Assembly (NCBI GenBank): GCA_963795935.1
Contig: CAWCJO010000023.1
Coordinates: 36,884 to 100,883, forward strand
Source of the DNA: JAICMB01 sp963795935
GTDB taxonomy: Bacteria > Acidobacteriota > Terriglobia > Bryobacterales > Bryobacteraceae
Length of the DNA: 64,000 bases
Direction: 5' to 3'
Under the pieces are notes generated by a model. The model worked only from the letters and a program-made list of their open reading frames with translations. It made no database searches and was not told the DNA's origin. The translations under genes and the position numbers were made by a program. Shown piece by piece: positions 27,655 to 35,842 of the stretch (the stretch's first letter is position 1; every line of letters begins with the position of its first letter).

Positions 27655-29986
27655 AAGGATCGCCGCCGACGGCGTGGTTCAGGACGGTTTCTCGGCGGTG
27701 GATGAAAGCTCCATCACGGGCGAGCCATTGCCGCGGGAGAAGCAGCCGGGCGACGAGGTATTTTCCGGGGCATTGAACGGCGCGGGGCTGCTGCGCGTGC
27801 GCGTTTCGCGCGCCGGGTCGGATACAACTCTGGCGCGCGTGATCAAGCTGGTCGAAGAAGCGCAGCAAAAGCGCGCGCCGGTGGAACGCCTGGCGGATAG
27901 AGTGGCGAAGTACTTCCTTCCGGCGTTGTTGCTGGCGGGCGCGTTGACGTTTTACTTCACGCACGACTGGCTGCGAACGGTTTCGGTCCTGATCGTGGCT
28001 TGTCCCTGCGCGCTGATTTTGGCCACGCCTACCGCGATGGTGGCGGCAATCGGAGGTCTGGCGCGGCGGGGCATTCTGGTGCGCGGCGCGGCGGTGCTGC
28101 AGAGGGCGGCGCGCGTCGGCACGATGGTCTTCGATAAGACCGGAACCATCACGGAAGGACAATTCGAGGTTGTCGCCGTTATTGCTCTGGACCGGACAGA
28201 GGACGAGCTGCTGGCGCTGGCGGCGGGAGCGGAGCGTGCTTCGGATCACGCCTTGGCGCGCGTGATCGTGGAGGAAGCGGAGCGGCGGGGCATCGCCTCT
28301 TCGGCGCCTGACAGCGCGCAGGCGCTCCCGGGGCGCGGCGTGGAGTGCGCCTTCGGCGGGCGTACGGTGCGGGTGGGCAATGCGGGATTTTTAGAGCAGG
28401 CGGGCATTCGTAATACGGCGGCGCTGCTCGAGGAAGCGGACCGGCTCGGCGCCTCCGCCGTGCTGGTATCGGATGGCGATCGCCTGGCGGGCGGGATCCT
28501 GCTTCGCGACCGGCTGCGCGACGGAGTGCGTGCAGCGATGGCGGGCTTCGACGAGCTTGGCATTACGCGCAAGTTCATGCTGACCGGAGATAGGCGGCGC
28601 GCGGCGGAAGCGATCGCGCGGGAAGCGGGAATTTCCGAACTCGAAGCGGAGCTGTTGCCGGAACAGAAGGTGGAGCGCATTCGGGCGTTGATGTCGCAGG
28701 GCGCGGTCGCGATGGCCGGAGATGGGATCAACGATGCGCCGGCGCTGGCGAGCGCAAGCGTTGGAATCGCGGTGTCGGGCGCAAGCGATATTACGGCCGA
28801 AGCCGCGGACGTAGTCTACCTGCCGCGAAGTTTGGAGAAGCTTCCGAAATTTTTCGAGGTTAGCCGGCGCGCGGTCTCGACGGCCTGGCAGAACATTATT
28901 CTTTTCGCCGGGGTCGTGAATGTGGGCGCCGTGATTTGCGCCGCGACGGGCGTGATCGGACCGATCGGGGCGGCGCTGACGCACCAGCTTTCCTCGTTTC
29001 TGGTGATGTTGAACTCGCTGCGGCTGCTGCGGGTGGAGCGGTCCGAGTCGCGCGTGGCGCGCTATGCGACTTCTCTGGCAGCGAGGTTGGCGTCGCGCAC
29101 GGCGCTTCCACAAGCGTGGGACCGGCTGCGAAATGTCACGGGGCGCATCGATATTTCCGCGGGCATTGATTGGCTGACGGCGCACCGTCAATCGCTCGCG
29201 CGCCCGGCGCTTGCGGCGGTGGCGTTGCTGGCTATATTGAACGGCGCTTACATCATCCGGCCCGACGAGGTCGGCATTGTGCAGCGCTTTGGCCGCAAGC
29301 TGCTGCCTTATAGCGAGCCGGGGCTGCATTACAAGCTGCCGTGGCCGGTGGAGCGATTGACGCGCATACAATCGCGGCGCGTGCGGCGGCTGGAGATCGG
29401 GTTCCGCTCGAATTCAACATCGCCCGAGGCCGAGCCGGCGGCATACGAATGGAACGTTCAGCACGCCGCTGGACGGTTTCAACGCCGGCCGGAAGAAGCA
29501 TTGATGCTGACCGGCGATCAGAACATGATCGAGCTGAATGCCACGATTCACTACGATCTGCCGCATCCGGACGATTTCCTATTTCGTCAATTCGATGCGG
29601 AGGGAAGTCTGCGCGCGGCGGCCGAATCCGCCATCGAATCCGTCATTACGGTGACGGGGCTTGATGCCGTCCTGACATCCGGAAGGAGAGCAATTGAGGA
29701 GAAGGCGCGCCGCGAACTGCAGAAGCGGCTGGACCGTTATGGATGCGGGATTCGGGTTCGGAGCTTGCGGCTGGAAGACGTGCATCCGTCGGTCGAAGTA
29801 GTGGACGCGTTTCGCGACGTCTCCGGAGCGTACGAAGAGAAGAACCGGTTGATCAACGAAGCGGAAGGTTATCGCAACGAGCAGATCGCGCTGGCGCGCG
29901 GCAATGCGAAGGCGCGCATTGCGAACGCGAACGCGTACACCGACGGGCCGCGTGAACCGGGCGGAGGGCGATGCGAGCCGTTTTGA
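27623..29986 (+). CDS. P1B-type metal ATPase fused to HflK-like SPFH/band 7 domain
   Basis: The main part of an unusual fusion. ATPase motifs in order are SSITGEPLPRE (actuator), VACPCALILATPTA (CPC metal site), DKTGTITEG (phosphorylation site, near residue 310 of the joined protein), ASDHALARVI in place of the usual SEHPLA, MLTGDRRRAAEAIA and GDGINDAPALA. The last ATPase helix reads ALTHQLSSFLVMLNSLRLL. With no stop the chain goes on through a linker and a new membrane helix (PALAAVALLAILNGAYII) into an HflK-like SPFH domain (PDEVGIVQRFGRKLL, GLHYKLPWPVERL, LTGDQNMIELNATIHYDL, EDVHPSVEVVDAFRDV). Frame is lost at about 29944-29950 and restored in 29951-30209. Two single extra bases account for 27208-30209 as exactly 1,000 codons. 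Confidence 0.85.
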   Translation: MDDLILVRAGERIAADGVVQDGFSAVDESSITGEPLPREKQPGDEVFSGALNGAGLLRVRVSRAGSDTTLARVIKLVEEAQQKRAPVERLADRVAKYFLPALLLAGALTFYFTHDWLRTVSVLIVACPCALILATPTAMVAAIGGLARRGILVRGAAVLQRAARVGTMVFDKTGTITEGQFEVVAVIALDRTEDELLALAAGAERASDHALARVIVEEAERRGIASSAPDSAQALPGRGVECAFGGRTVRVGNAGFLEQAGIRNTAALLEEADRLGASAVLVSDGDRLAGGILLRDRLRDGVRAAMAGFDELGITRKFMLTGDRRRAAEAIAREAGISELEAELLPEQKVERIRALMSQGAVAMAGDGINDAPALASASVGIAVSGASDITAEAADVVYLPRSLEKLPKFFEVSRRAVSTAWQNIILFAGVVNVGAVICAATGVIGPIGAALTHQLSSFLVMLNSLRLLRVERSESRVARYATSLAARLASRTALPQAWDRLRNVTGRIDISAGIDWLTAHRQSLARPALAAVALLAILNGAYIIRPDEVGIVQRFGRKLLPYSEPGLHYKLPWPVERLTRIQSRRVRRLEIGFRSNSTSPEAEPAAYEWNVQHAAGRFQRRPEEALMLTGDQNMIELNATIHYDLPHPDDFLFRQFDAEGSLRAAAESAIESVITVTGLDAVLTSGRRAIEEKARRELQKRLDRYGCGIRVRSLRLEDVHPSVEVVDAFRDVSGAYEEKNRLINEAEGYRNEQIALARGNAKARIANANAYTDGPREPGGGRCEPF

Positions 29987-30209
29987 GCAGCGCGAGGCCG
30001 CATTCCGGGCGACCCCCGGGCCGGCCGAGACGCGGCTCTATTTCGAAACGATCGACCAGGTGCTTCCGGGGAAGAGGAAATTGATCGTCGATCACACCAA
30101 GTCGGCGCGCCGTCTGTTTCTTCTTGAAGACGGCGCGGTGCTGGGCGGCACGCCGGCGGGTCCACTGTTCGCTCCCCCGGCGCAGGGCGCAAGAATACCA
30201 GAAGAGTAA
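29951..30209 (+). CDS. P1B ATPase-SPFH fusion, C-terminal piece (frameshifted gene)
   Basis: The end of the fusion protein in the third frame. NRAEGDASRFEQREAAF and RLYFETIDQVLPGKRKLIVD are the coiled-coil and terminal segment typical of HflK; the third gene of the cluster has the matching RLYIEAMEQILPKIRKMIVD. A proline-rich tail with GTPAGPLFAPPAQG ends at TAA 30207-30209. One extra base at GGGCCGC near 29946 separates it from the main frame. It is not an independent gene. Confidence 0.72.
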
Positions 30210-30220
30210 TAGAAACTTCA

Positions 30221-31108
30221 ATGCATCACATTCACCGGAAGTACGTTGCAGGCGCGGCAATCGCGGCGGGTCTGCTTTGCTATCTCACCTTTTTCACCGT
30301 GAAGGAGACCGAATTCGTTCTCGTGACGCAATTCGGACGGCCGCTCTACACGGTTGCGTCCGCGGGATTGCACGTCAAGTGGCCGTTCCAAAGCGCGACG
30401 CGCTTCGACCGGCGGCTGCGCATCTACAATCCGAGGCCGTCGGAGTTTTTGACGCGCGATAAAAAGAACGTCGTCATCGACAATTACGTGGCCTGGAAAA
30501 TACAAGATCCGAACCGCTTCGTGCAAACCGTGGGCGATCCGGTGGCGGCCGAGATGCGCCTGCACGACATTGTCTGGTCGGGGCTTTCAGCGGCGCTCGG
30601 AACCCACGATCTGGATTCGCTCGTCTCGGCGGATGAATCCAAAGTTCAAGCCGGCAATCTTCTGGACCAACTCACGTCCAATACGGACCGCGCGGCGCTG
30701 GAGCAATACGGCATCGACGTGGTTGACGTTCGCATCAAGCGTCTGAATCTGCCGGAACAGAACAAACAGAGCGTATACGCGCGCATGCGGGCTGAGCGCG
30801 AACGAATTGCGCGGCAATACCGGGCTGAAGGCGAAGAACAGGCGCTCGCGATCCGGGCGGACGCGGACCGCCAGAAAGAAGAAATTTTGTCGGTCGCTTA
30901 TAAGCAGGCGGAAACAGTTCGCGGGCAGGGCGATGCGGATTCCACGCGAATTTATGGCCAGGCGTATTCGAAAAACCCGCGGCTGTATAAACTTCTTCGC
31001 ACGCTGGAGTCTTATAAGAAGATATTCGACGATAAGACGACCGCGATTTTGAGCTCCGATTCCGAATTGCTGAAGGTGCTGATCCACGGCGAGGCCGGCG
31101 TGAAATGA
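30221..31108 (+). CDS. hflC: HflC-like SPFH/band 7 membrane protein
   Basis: A 295-residue HflC homologue. One N-terminal membrane anchor (YVAGAAIAAGLLCYLTFF) is followed by the SPFH domain (ETEFVLVTQFGRPL, GLHVKWPFQ, FLTRDKKNVVIDNYVAWKI) and the HflC hallmark RMRAERERIARQYRAEGEEQ. HflC and HflK form a large membrane vault that in E. coli surrounds and modulates the FtsH protease, with the SPFH domains on the periplasmic side. There is no ftsH in the window. It starts 11 bp after the ATPase-SPFH fusion and its stop overlaps the hflK start (ATGA at 31105). Confidence 0.87.
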   Translation: MHHIHRKYVAGAAIAAGLLCYLTFFTVKETEFVLVTQFGRPLYTVASAGLHVKWPFQSATRFDRRLRIYNPRPSEFLTRDKKNVVIDNYVAWKIQDPNRFVQTVGDPVAAEMRLHDIVWSGLSAALGTHDLDSLVSADESKVQAGNLLDQLTSNTDRAALEQYGIDVVDVRIKRLNLPEQNKQSVYARMRAERERIARQYRAEGEEQALAIRADADRQKEEILSVAYKQAETVRGQGDADSTRIYGQAYSKNPRLYKLLRTLESYKKIFDDKTTAILSSDSELLKVLIHGEAGVK

Positions 31109-32091
31109 GCTCGCTGCTTATCGAGCCGGCAACGGCCGAACCGCAACCGCGCTTCGTGGAAGCGGCGCCAAGCGCTCCTCCACGGCGGCGGCGGCGCGTG
31201 GGCGAGATTCTGGTCGTCCTCTGGGCGATTTCAGGCGTGTATCTTGTCCGTCCCGATCAACAGGCGGTTGTGACGCGATTTGGCGCCGTGGTGGAGTCGC
31301 GGGTCTATCCCGGTTTGCATTACGCGCTGCCGTGGCCGCTGGACCGCGTGTACAAAGTGAAGGTGCACCAGACGCAGCGCCTCGCGATCGGCGGCGATGT
31401 GGCGGATGCGGTGCTCGGGCGCACGCAGCCGCTCGCTTCTCAGTTTCTGACGGGCGATCAGAACATTATCAACATGCGGGTAGTCGTGCAATATTCGGTT
31501 GCCGTGCCGGTGGACTATCTTTTTTCCACTCTCGATGTCGCGAAATGCGCCGGTGCGGCGGTGGAAGCGGAACTCGCGCGGCGCCTGGCGCACGGTAGCG
31601 TGGATGCCGTGCTTACGACCGAAAAGTTGGCGATCCAGGACGAGGCTCTCTCGACGGCGCAGAAACGTCTGAACCAGTACCGGACGGGCGTGAAGCTTTC
31701 GACCGTCAATATTGAAAGCGTCGCTCCACCGCCCGAAGCGGCGGACGCATTTCGGGATGTCGCCAGCGCGCGCGCCGATACCGCGCGGATTGTCGATGAA
31801 GCGCAGGGTTACGCGAACGATCTCATTCCCCGGGCGCGCGGCGAGGCGAAGCAACTGACGGAAGCGGCCGAAGCGTACAGGGCGTCCAAAGTGAACGAGG
31901 CGGCCGGCGAGGCGGCGCGGTTCACGGCGGTTGCGGCGGAGTATTCGAAGGCTGCCGATGTCACCGGGAAGCGGCTATATATCGAAGCGATGGAGCAGAT
32001 TCTTCCGAAGATCCGCAAAATGATTGTCGATCCGAACGGGAACCTGGATCTCTCGATTATCCGCAAAGGCGAAGCAGCCCCGAAGCCGTGA
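31105..32091 (+). CDS. hflK: HflK-like SPFH/band 7 membrane protein
   Basis: A 328-residue HflK homologue. A basic proline-rich tail (PRRRRRVGEILVVLW) and one membrane helix precede the SPFH domain (PDQQAVVTRFGAVV, GLHYALPWPLDRVYKV, FLTGDQNIINMRVVVQYSV), then an alanine/glutamate-rich coiled coil and the RLYIEAMEQILPKIRKMIVD end. It is the second HflK-type domain of the cluster; the first is fused to the ATPase. The ATG overlaps the hflC stop, and its stop overlaps the next GTG, which suggests tight co-translation. Confidence 0.87.
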   Translation: MSSLLIEPATAEPQPRFVEAAPSAPPRRRRRVGEILVVLWAISGVYLVRPDQQAVVTRFGAVVESRVYPGLHYALPWPLDRVYKVKVHQTQRLAIGGDVADAVLGRTQPLASQFLTGDQNIINMRVVVQYSVAVPVDYLFSTLDVAKCAGAAVEAELARRLAHGSVDAVLTTEKLAIQDEALSTAQKRLNQYRTGVKLSTVNIESVAPPPEAADAFRDVASARADTARIVDEAQGYANDLIPRARGEAKQLTEAAEAYRASKVNEAAGEAARFTAVAAEYSKAADVTGKRLYIEAMEQILPKIRKMIVDPNGNLDLSIIRKGEAAPKP

Positions 32092-32561
32092 ATCGCGATC
32101 GAATAGCGAAGGCGGCGACGATCGTTGTCGTGATCGTTTTGCTTGGTGCTGTGGTCATTCGCAGGAGCGGCGTGCGCCTGGCATCTCGTCCCGATCCTGC
32201 TCCGCAGGATGCCATTTACCAGATGCTCGAAGCGGCGCGCGCGGGCAACACGGCAGCGTACCTGGCGCGCTACACGGGACAGATGCGAAGCGCGCTGAAC
32301 CAAACCATCGCGGAAAAAGGGGAAGCGGGGTTCAAGAGTTACTTGCAATCGAGCAACGCGGAAATTAAGGGTCTGGCGGTTTTTGGGCCGAAGCAGGTTT
32401 CCGATAATGAAGTTGCGGTGCGGGTGGAATATGTTTATCGGGAACGCAACGAGGTGCAGGTCTTCTATCTCGTGAAGACCGCGGGAATCTGGAAAATCTC
32501 GCGCGTGGACAATACGGAGCGGATCAAGACTCTGGTTCCGTATGGAACGCCGGTCCAGTGA
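32088..32561 (+). CDS. Membrane-anchored hypothetical protein of the SPFH/ATPase cluster
   Basis: A 157-residue protein of unknown function. It has one N-terminal membrane helix (AATIVVVIVLLGAVVI) followed by a region that looks like a small alpha+beta fold of the SnoaL/DUF4878 type: QMLEAARAGNTAAYLARYTG, a VAVRVEYVYRERNEVQVFYL strand pair and GIWKISRVDN. GTG 32088 overlaps the hflK stop (GTGA), so it belongs to the operon. If anchored like HflC and HflK it faces the periplasm. I can assign no activity. Confidence 0.72.
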   Translation: MNRDRIAKAATIVVVIVLLGAVVIRRSGVRLASRPDPAPQDAIYQMLEAARAGNTAAYLARYTGQMRSALNQTIAEKGEAGFKSYLQSSNAEIKGLAVFGPKQVSDNEVAVRVEYVYRERNEVQVFYLVKTAGIWKISRVDNTERIKTLVPYGTPVQ

Positions 32562-32620
32562 GCGCAAACCGCTTCTTTCGGCCGCGGCTCGGAAACGGTG
32601 CGCGGCTTAATTAAGAAGCG

Positions 32621-32733
32621 GTGTTCGGCGAATGCGCCGCGCATCGGCAAGCCGTGTTCGGGCGGAGGCAGCGCCGTTCGCACGACGGGTGTTCGGGCGA
32701 AAGCGGCACGCGTTGGCCCAAGCCGCGTTCGGG
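32621..32733. repeat. Four degenerate GTGTTCGGGCG units at 33-36 bp spacing
   Basis: The gap between two convergent genes holds near-copies of GTGTTCGGGCGAA at 32621, 32654, 32689 and (as GCGTTCGGG) 32725. Steps are 33, 35 and 36 bp, and several copies are preceded by AAGC. The spacers do not resemble one another, and the units are too short and variable for a CRISPR array. A CCGAGCCGCG element on the minus strand lies just upstream at 32583-32592. Confidence 0.5.
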
Positions 32734-32736
32734 ACG

Positions 32737-33882
32737 TCAGGGTTGTTTCGCGTAGTTTACCCAGATCGGACTGGACCAGGCCAGATTGCGGTCTTTCTGC
32801 ATTACGCGGACGTAGTACCAGCTCTCTTTGCCGCCCGGGTTGCTATCGACATAGGTGAACTCGGCGCGATCGGACGTGCCTGGCGTTTGAAATACAAACG
32901 TTCCGTCTTTCACGATTTCGATCTTCTCGATATCGTCCGTGCCCTGCACCTTTATGAGGAACTGCGGCGCGGCGGAGGCGGAAAACGCATCGCCCATGAG
33001 GTATTGGCGGCCAGCGGCATCGCGCGCCTCGAAATCGAGAACGATGTTGTCCGTAGCCCCATAGGCGTGCCGTTTGCGCATGCTCTCCACGATGTCCGCG
33101 CGATTCGTCGTGGGCGTGTAAATCAGAGTGTACGATGAGTGCGTGGAGACGTGATCGGAGCTCGATTGCACGCCGAGCTTGTAGCCTTTGGCGAGCGCAT
33201 TCCAGTACATTCCGGAGGGCTGATATTTGCCGTGAGCGGGAACGCTGTAGTTGTCGCTGTCGGCGCGCGGCGCTCCAGCATATTCGCTGCTCGCATCGTA
33301 GCCCTGATAAATCTCCACGAGAGGTTCCAGGACCGGATCGTTGTCGCGGTAATCGCTGCCCTGATCGGTGGCGAGGGAGTGCAGCATACAGATGCCGCGA
33401 TTTTGTCTGAGATAGGGATACAGAATCGGCCCGGTGTGTATCGTTCCGCGCTGCTCGGCCTGGCTGATCGGCAGCGTTCTGACGCCGCGCTCGGGAAAAA
33501 CGACATTGCGGTGGCCGTTCGGAAACGGCACGCTTCGCTCATAGCCGAACAGGGGCGTCATCCGTCCTCGAATGTGAAACAGATCGATGGATTTTTCCGT
33601 GCGCCACCAAGTGTATTCGTTATCTTGTCCCTCGTTATGATCGGAGATAATGCCCGTATCCATGGAGGCTGCGTCCAGCATGTAGCGCCAGTAGTCTTCA
33701 ACCGAACCGTCGCCCGCGCCGTCTTGCGAGATTTCCGTGTGGCGGTGGAAATCGCCGCGCAGGATGCGAAGCTCATTGCCCGCAAGGTTGACGCGATAGG
33801 AACGGATGCGTTGCACGTCCTCCGGCTCATGGCGATGAATGGGTGTTTCGTTCCCGCGTGGATCCGCGAAATCGGCGAGCAA
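32737..33882 (-). CDS. Propeller/PHP-like protein, second copy, C-terminal PHP domain fragment (frameshifted gene)
   Basis: The PHP/DUF3604-like half of the second large propeller protein. The motifs parallel those of the 24205 copy: GDFHRHTEISQDGAGDG, SDHNEGQDNEYTWWR, FGYERSVPFPNGHRNVVF, LHSLATDQGSDYRDND, QSSSDHVSTHSSY and RKRHAYGATDNIV. The frame is open upstream to about 33895, where it meets the frame of the N-terminal part (VASPPALLADFADP here against IPIAR and a stop there). One missing base explains the break. The last 100 residues are a beta-sandwich-like tail. The gene is convergent with the SPFH cluster. Confidence 0.78.
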   Translation of the reverse strand: MLADFADPRGNETPIHRHEPEDVQRIRSYRVNLAGNELRILRGDFHRHTEISQDGAGDGSVEDYWRYMLDAASMDTGIISDHNEGQDNEYTWWRTEKSIDLFHIRGRMTPLFGYERSVPFPNGHRNVVFPERGVRTLPISQAEQRGTIHTGPILYPYLRQNRGICMLHSLATDQGSDYRDNDPVLEPLVEIYQGYDASSEYAGAPRADSDNYSVPAHGKYQPSGMYWNALAKGYKLGVQSSSDHVSTHSSYTLIYTPTTNRADIVESMRKRHAYGATDNIVLDFEARDAAGRQYLMGDAFSASAAPQFLIKVQGTDDIEKIEIVKDGTFVFQTPGTSDRAEFTYVDSNPGGKESWYYVRVMQKDRNLAWSSPIWVNYAKQP

Positions 33883-33896
33883 CGCCGGCGGAGACG

Positions 33897-35642
33897 CTAC
33901 CGAGCGATGGGAATCGGGGCGCCGAAAATCAGATCATTCGGGCCATTGCGGTTGACCCCGGCCGGGCCGCCCATCAGCATGGTGCGGTTATCGTTCACCC
34001 ACACCATCCAGTTGCCGGCCGCTCCCGAACGGATCTGCATGGGGCTTTCCGGGCGCGAGCTGGCCTCGGGAATGGGGGCCAGCGGAGTCCAGCGGTCGCC
34101 TTCCAAAGTAGTCAGGAAACGCTCCCAGCGTCCGCCGTTGGCCCAGTGATCGGAGCGGTTATTATTCACGGCGGTGCGAAGTTCGAGCTCGATCCAAATG
34201 CGCCCGGAAGCGTCGCTCAACACGCGCGGCAACTCCACGAAGCGGTTATAACGGCTGGGAATCGAGTCGGACAGATTGGCCGCGGGCTGCTTCCAGCGGC
34301 CGTTTTCGAGCACCGCAAGGCGCGGATGGCGATCGAAGTACAGAGTGGTGCCGCGCCACATGTCGTCGCGATTCCAGTCCTTGCCCCAGTTCGAGCCGGA
34401 CTCATCCCACGCCACCCACGCGCGATCCTGCTTGTCCACCGCAACCGTGGGATGCGCCTGAAAACGTACGGACTGCGTAACCTGATCGAGCGGTCCGAGC
34501 GTTCCATCGGAGGCGACGCGGCGCAGGAAGATATCGTAATTTCCGGTGCGATAACTATCCCAGACGACGTAGAGATTGCCTTGGGAATCGCACGCGCCCT
34601 GGGGGGCCCAGGCGCTCGGCCCGCTGATCTCGGTTGCGGTGGACCATTGATCGCCGTTCAACTTGCTCCAGTAGACGTGCGATACGCCGTCCTGATATCC
34701 GGTCCAAATCAGGTGCAGGTTTCCCGCCGCATCGGCGATCATTTGATGAAACATGTTGGGGCTATTGGCGGACGTGATCTGCCGCGGCGCCGACCAGGTC
34801 TCGCCGGAATAAACCCGCGCCCACAGGTTCCAATCCTCATTGGCGCGCTCGGACCAGACGACCCAAATACGGCCGCGGCCATCTTCGGCGATTGCGGTCC
34901 GATACACGTCGCCTTTTTGAGTGGTGAGCCGGAATGGCACGGACCATCCGCCGGCGATCGAGTGCCGCACGTAAACGTTGTCGCCGTCGTTGCGGTAGGC
35001 TTGCCAGGCAACCCACACCGAGCCATCTTTTGACAGCGCCAGGGAGGGATAATCGTGCTGCTCGACCTCAGCGGCGGCCTGGGGCGGCGAGATCTGCTGC
35101 GGCGTCAGCGTCGGCTGCACCAGGATATCGCCGTCGTTGAAGGAAAGCCTGCGGCCGATCCGCATATCGCCAATCGCGATCGAGAAATTCGCGGATGACG
35201 TGCGGACCTGCGCCGTGGCGGAGGCGGGCGCGTCGACCGTTACGTCCACGCCGGCGGGAACGATGTTTTGCGCAACGGCTTGGCCGATGGGGGTGGGCGC
35301 ATCCGGCTGGTTTTCGAAATTGATCCGGCGCAATTGGAGCTTCCAGGCAGAGCCGCCTTCGACTGCATCGGCGGGACCAAAGCGCCACGGCAAGATGCGG
35401 ACCACCGTGCCTTGGCTCAGCGTGATGCTCCCCGAGTAGTTGCCGGCAAGATCCTGTTTCTCCCCGAAGGTTATGCGGAAGGAAAGAGTGTTGGCTGAGG
35501 CAGACTGCGGCCGCGCGCCGATGGCCTGCAGAGGCGCGGAGCGAGTTCGCTCGGTCACGACGAGCGTCGCGAACAATAGAAGAATTGAAATCGCCGCGAC
35601 GCCGGACGCGGCCACTGGATGCCTCTGTGTTATTTTTCTCAT
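33897..35642 (-). CDS. Propeller/PHP-like protein, second copy, N-terminal propeller fragment (frameshifted gene)
   Basis: The sialidase-like propeller half. From ATG 35642 a signal or anchor (PVAASGVAAISILLLFATLV) precedes blades such as DGSVWVAWQAYRNDGDN, DGRGRIWVVWSERANED, AAGNLHLIWTGYQDG, SQGNLYVVWDSYRTG and KQDRAWVAWDESGS. These Asp-box-like repeats match those in 24205-27192. A longer frame to 35816 has no convincing start. The stop at 33897 is probably the product of a one-base loss; see the fragment at 32737-33882. It is divergent from the TonB receptor at 35843. Confidence 0.78.
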   Translation of the reverse strand: MRKITQRHPVAASGVAAISILLLFATLVVTERTRSAPLQAIGARPQSASANTLSFRITFGEKQDLAGNYSGSITLSQGTVVRILPWRFGPADAVEGGSAWKLQLRRINFENQPDAPTPIGQAVAQNIVPAGVDVTVDAPASATAQVRTSSANFSIAIGDMRIGRRLSFNDGDILVQPTLTPQQISPPQAAAEVEQHDYPSLALSKDGSVWVAWQAYRNDGDNVYVRHSIAGGWSVPFRLTTQKGDVYRTAIAEDGRGRIWVVWSERANEDWNLWARVYSGETWSAPRQITSANSPNMFHQMIADAAGNLHLIWTGYQDGVSHVYWSKLNGDQWSTATEISGPSAWAPQGACDSQGNLYVVWDSYRTGNYDIFLRRVASDGTLGPLDQVTQSVRFQAHPTVAVDKQDRAWVAWDESGSNWGKDWNRDDMWRGTTLYFDRHPRLAVLENGRWKQPAANLSDSIPSRYNRFVELPRVLSDASGRIWIELELRTAVNNNRSDHWANGGRWERFLTTLEGDRWTPLAPIPEASSRPESPMQIRSGAAGNWMVWVNDNRTMLMGGPAGVNRNGPNDLIFGAPIPIAR

Positions 35643-35842
35643 CGCGCCAATCTCAATCAGCTTATTACACTCGAGACCCGGATGCGTGGCCGGGTATGCA
35701 CGTAGCCTGAGACATGCAATCGGGAGCTGAGGACGCGCCGATCTTCGGCGGCAGGGGTTCTTATCGCGGCGTAATCGTCCTCGGACGGATGTATACTCTT
35801 GAGGATCGGCGGCCAAACGGAAATTCGGATAGAGGAGCCCCT

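Noticed and set aside
32621..32733. Short CRISPR-like array
   Set aside because: Units are only about 11 bp, vary in sequence and spacing, and no spacer-like or cas features are present.
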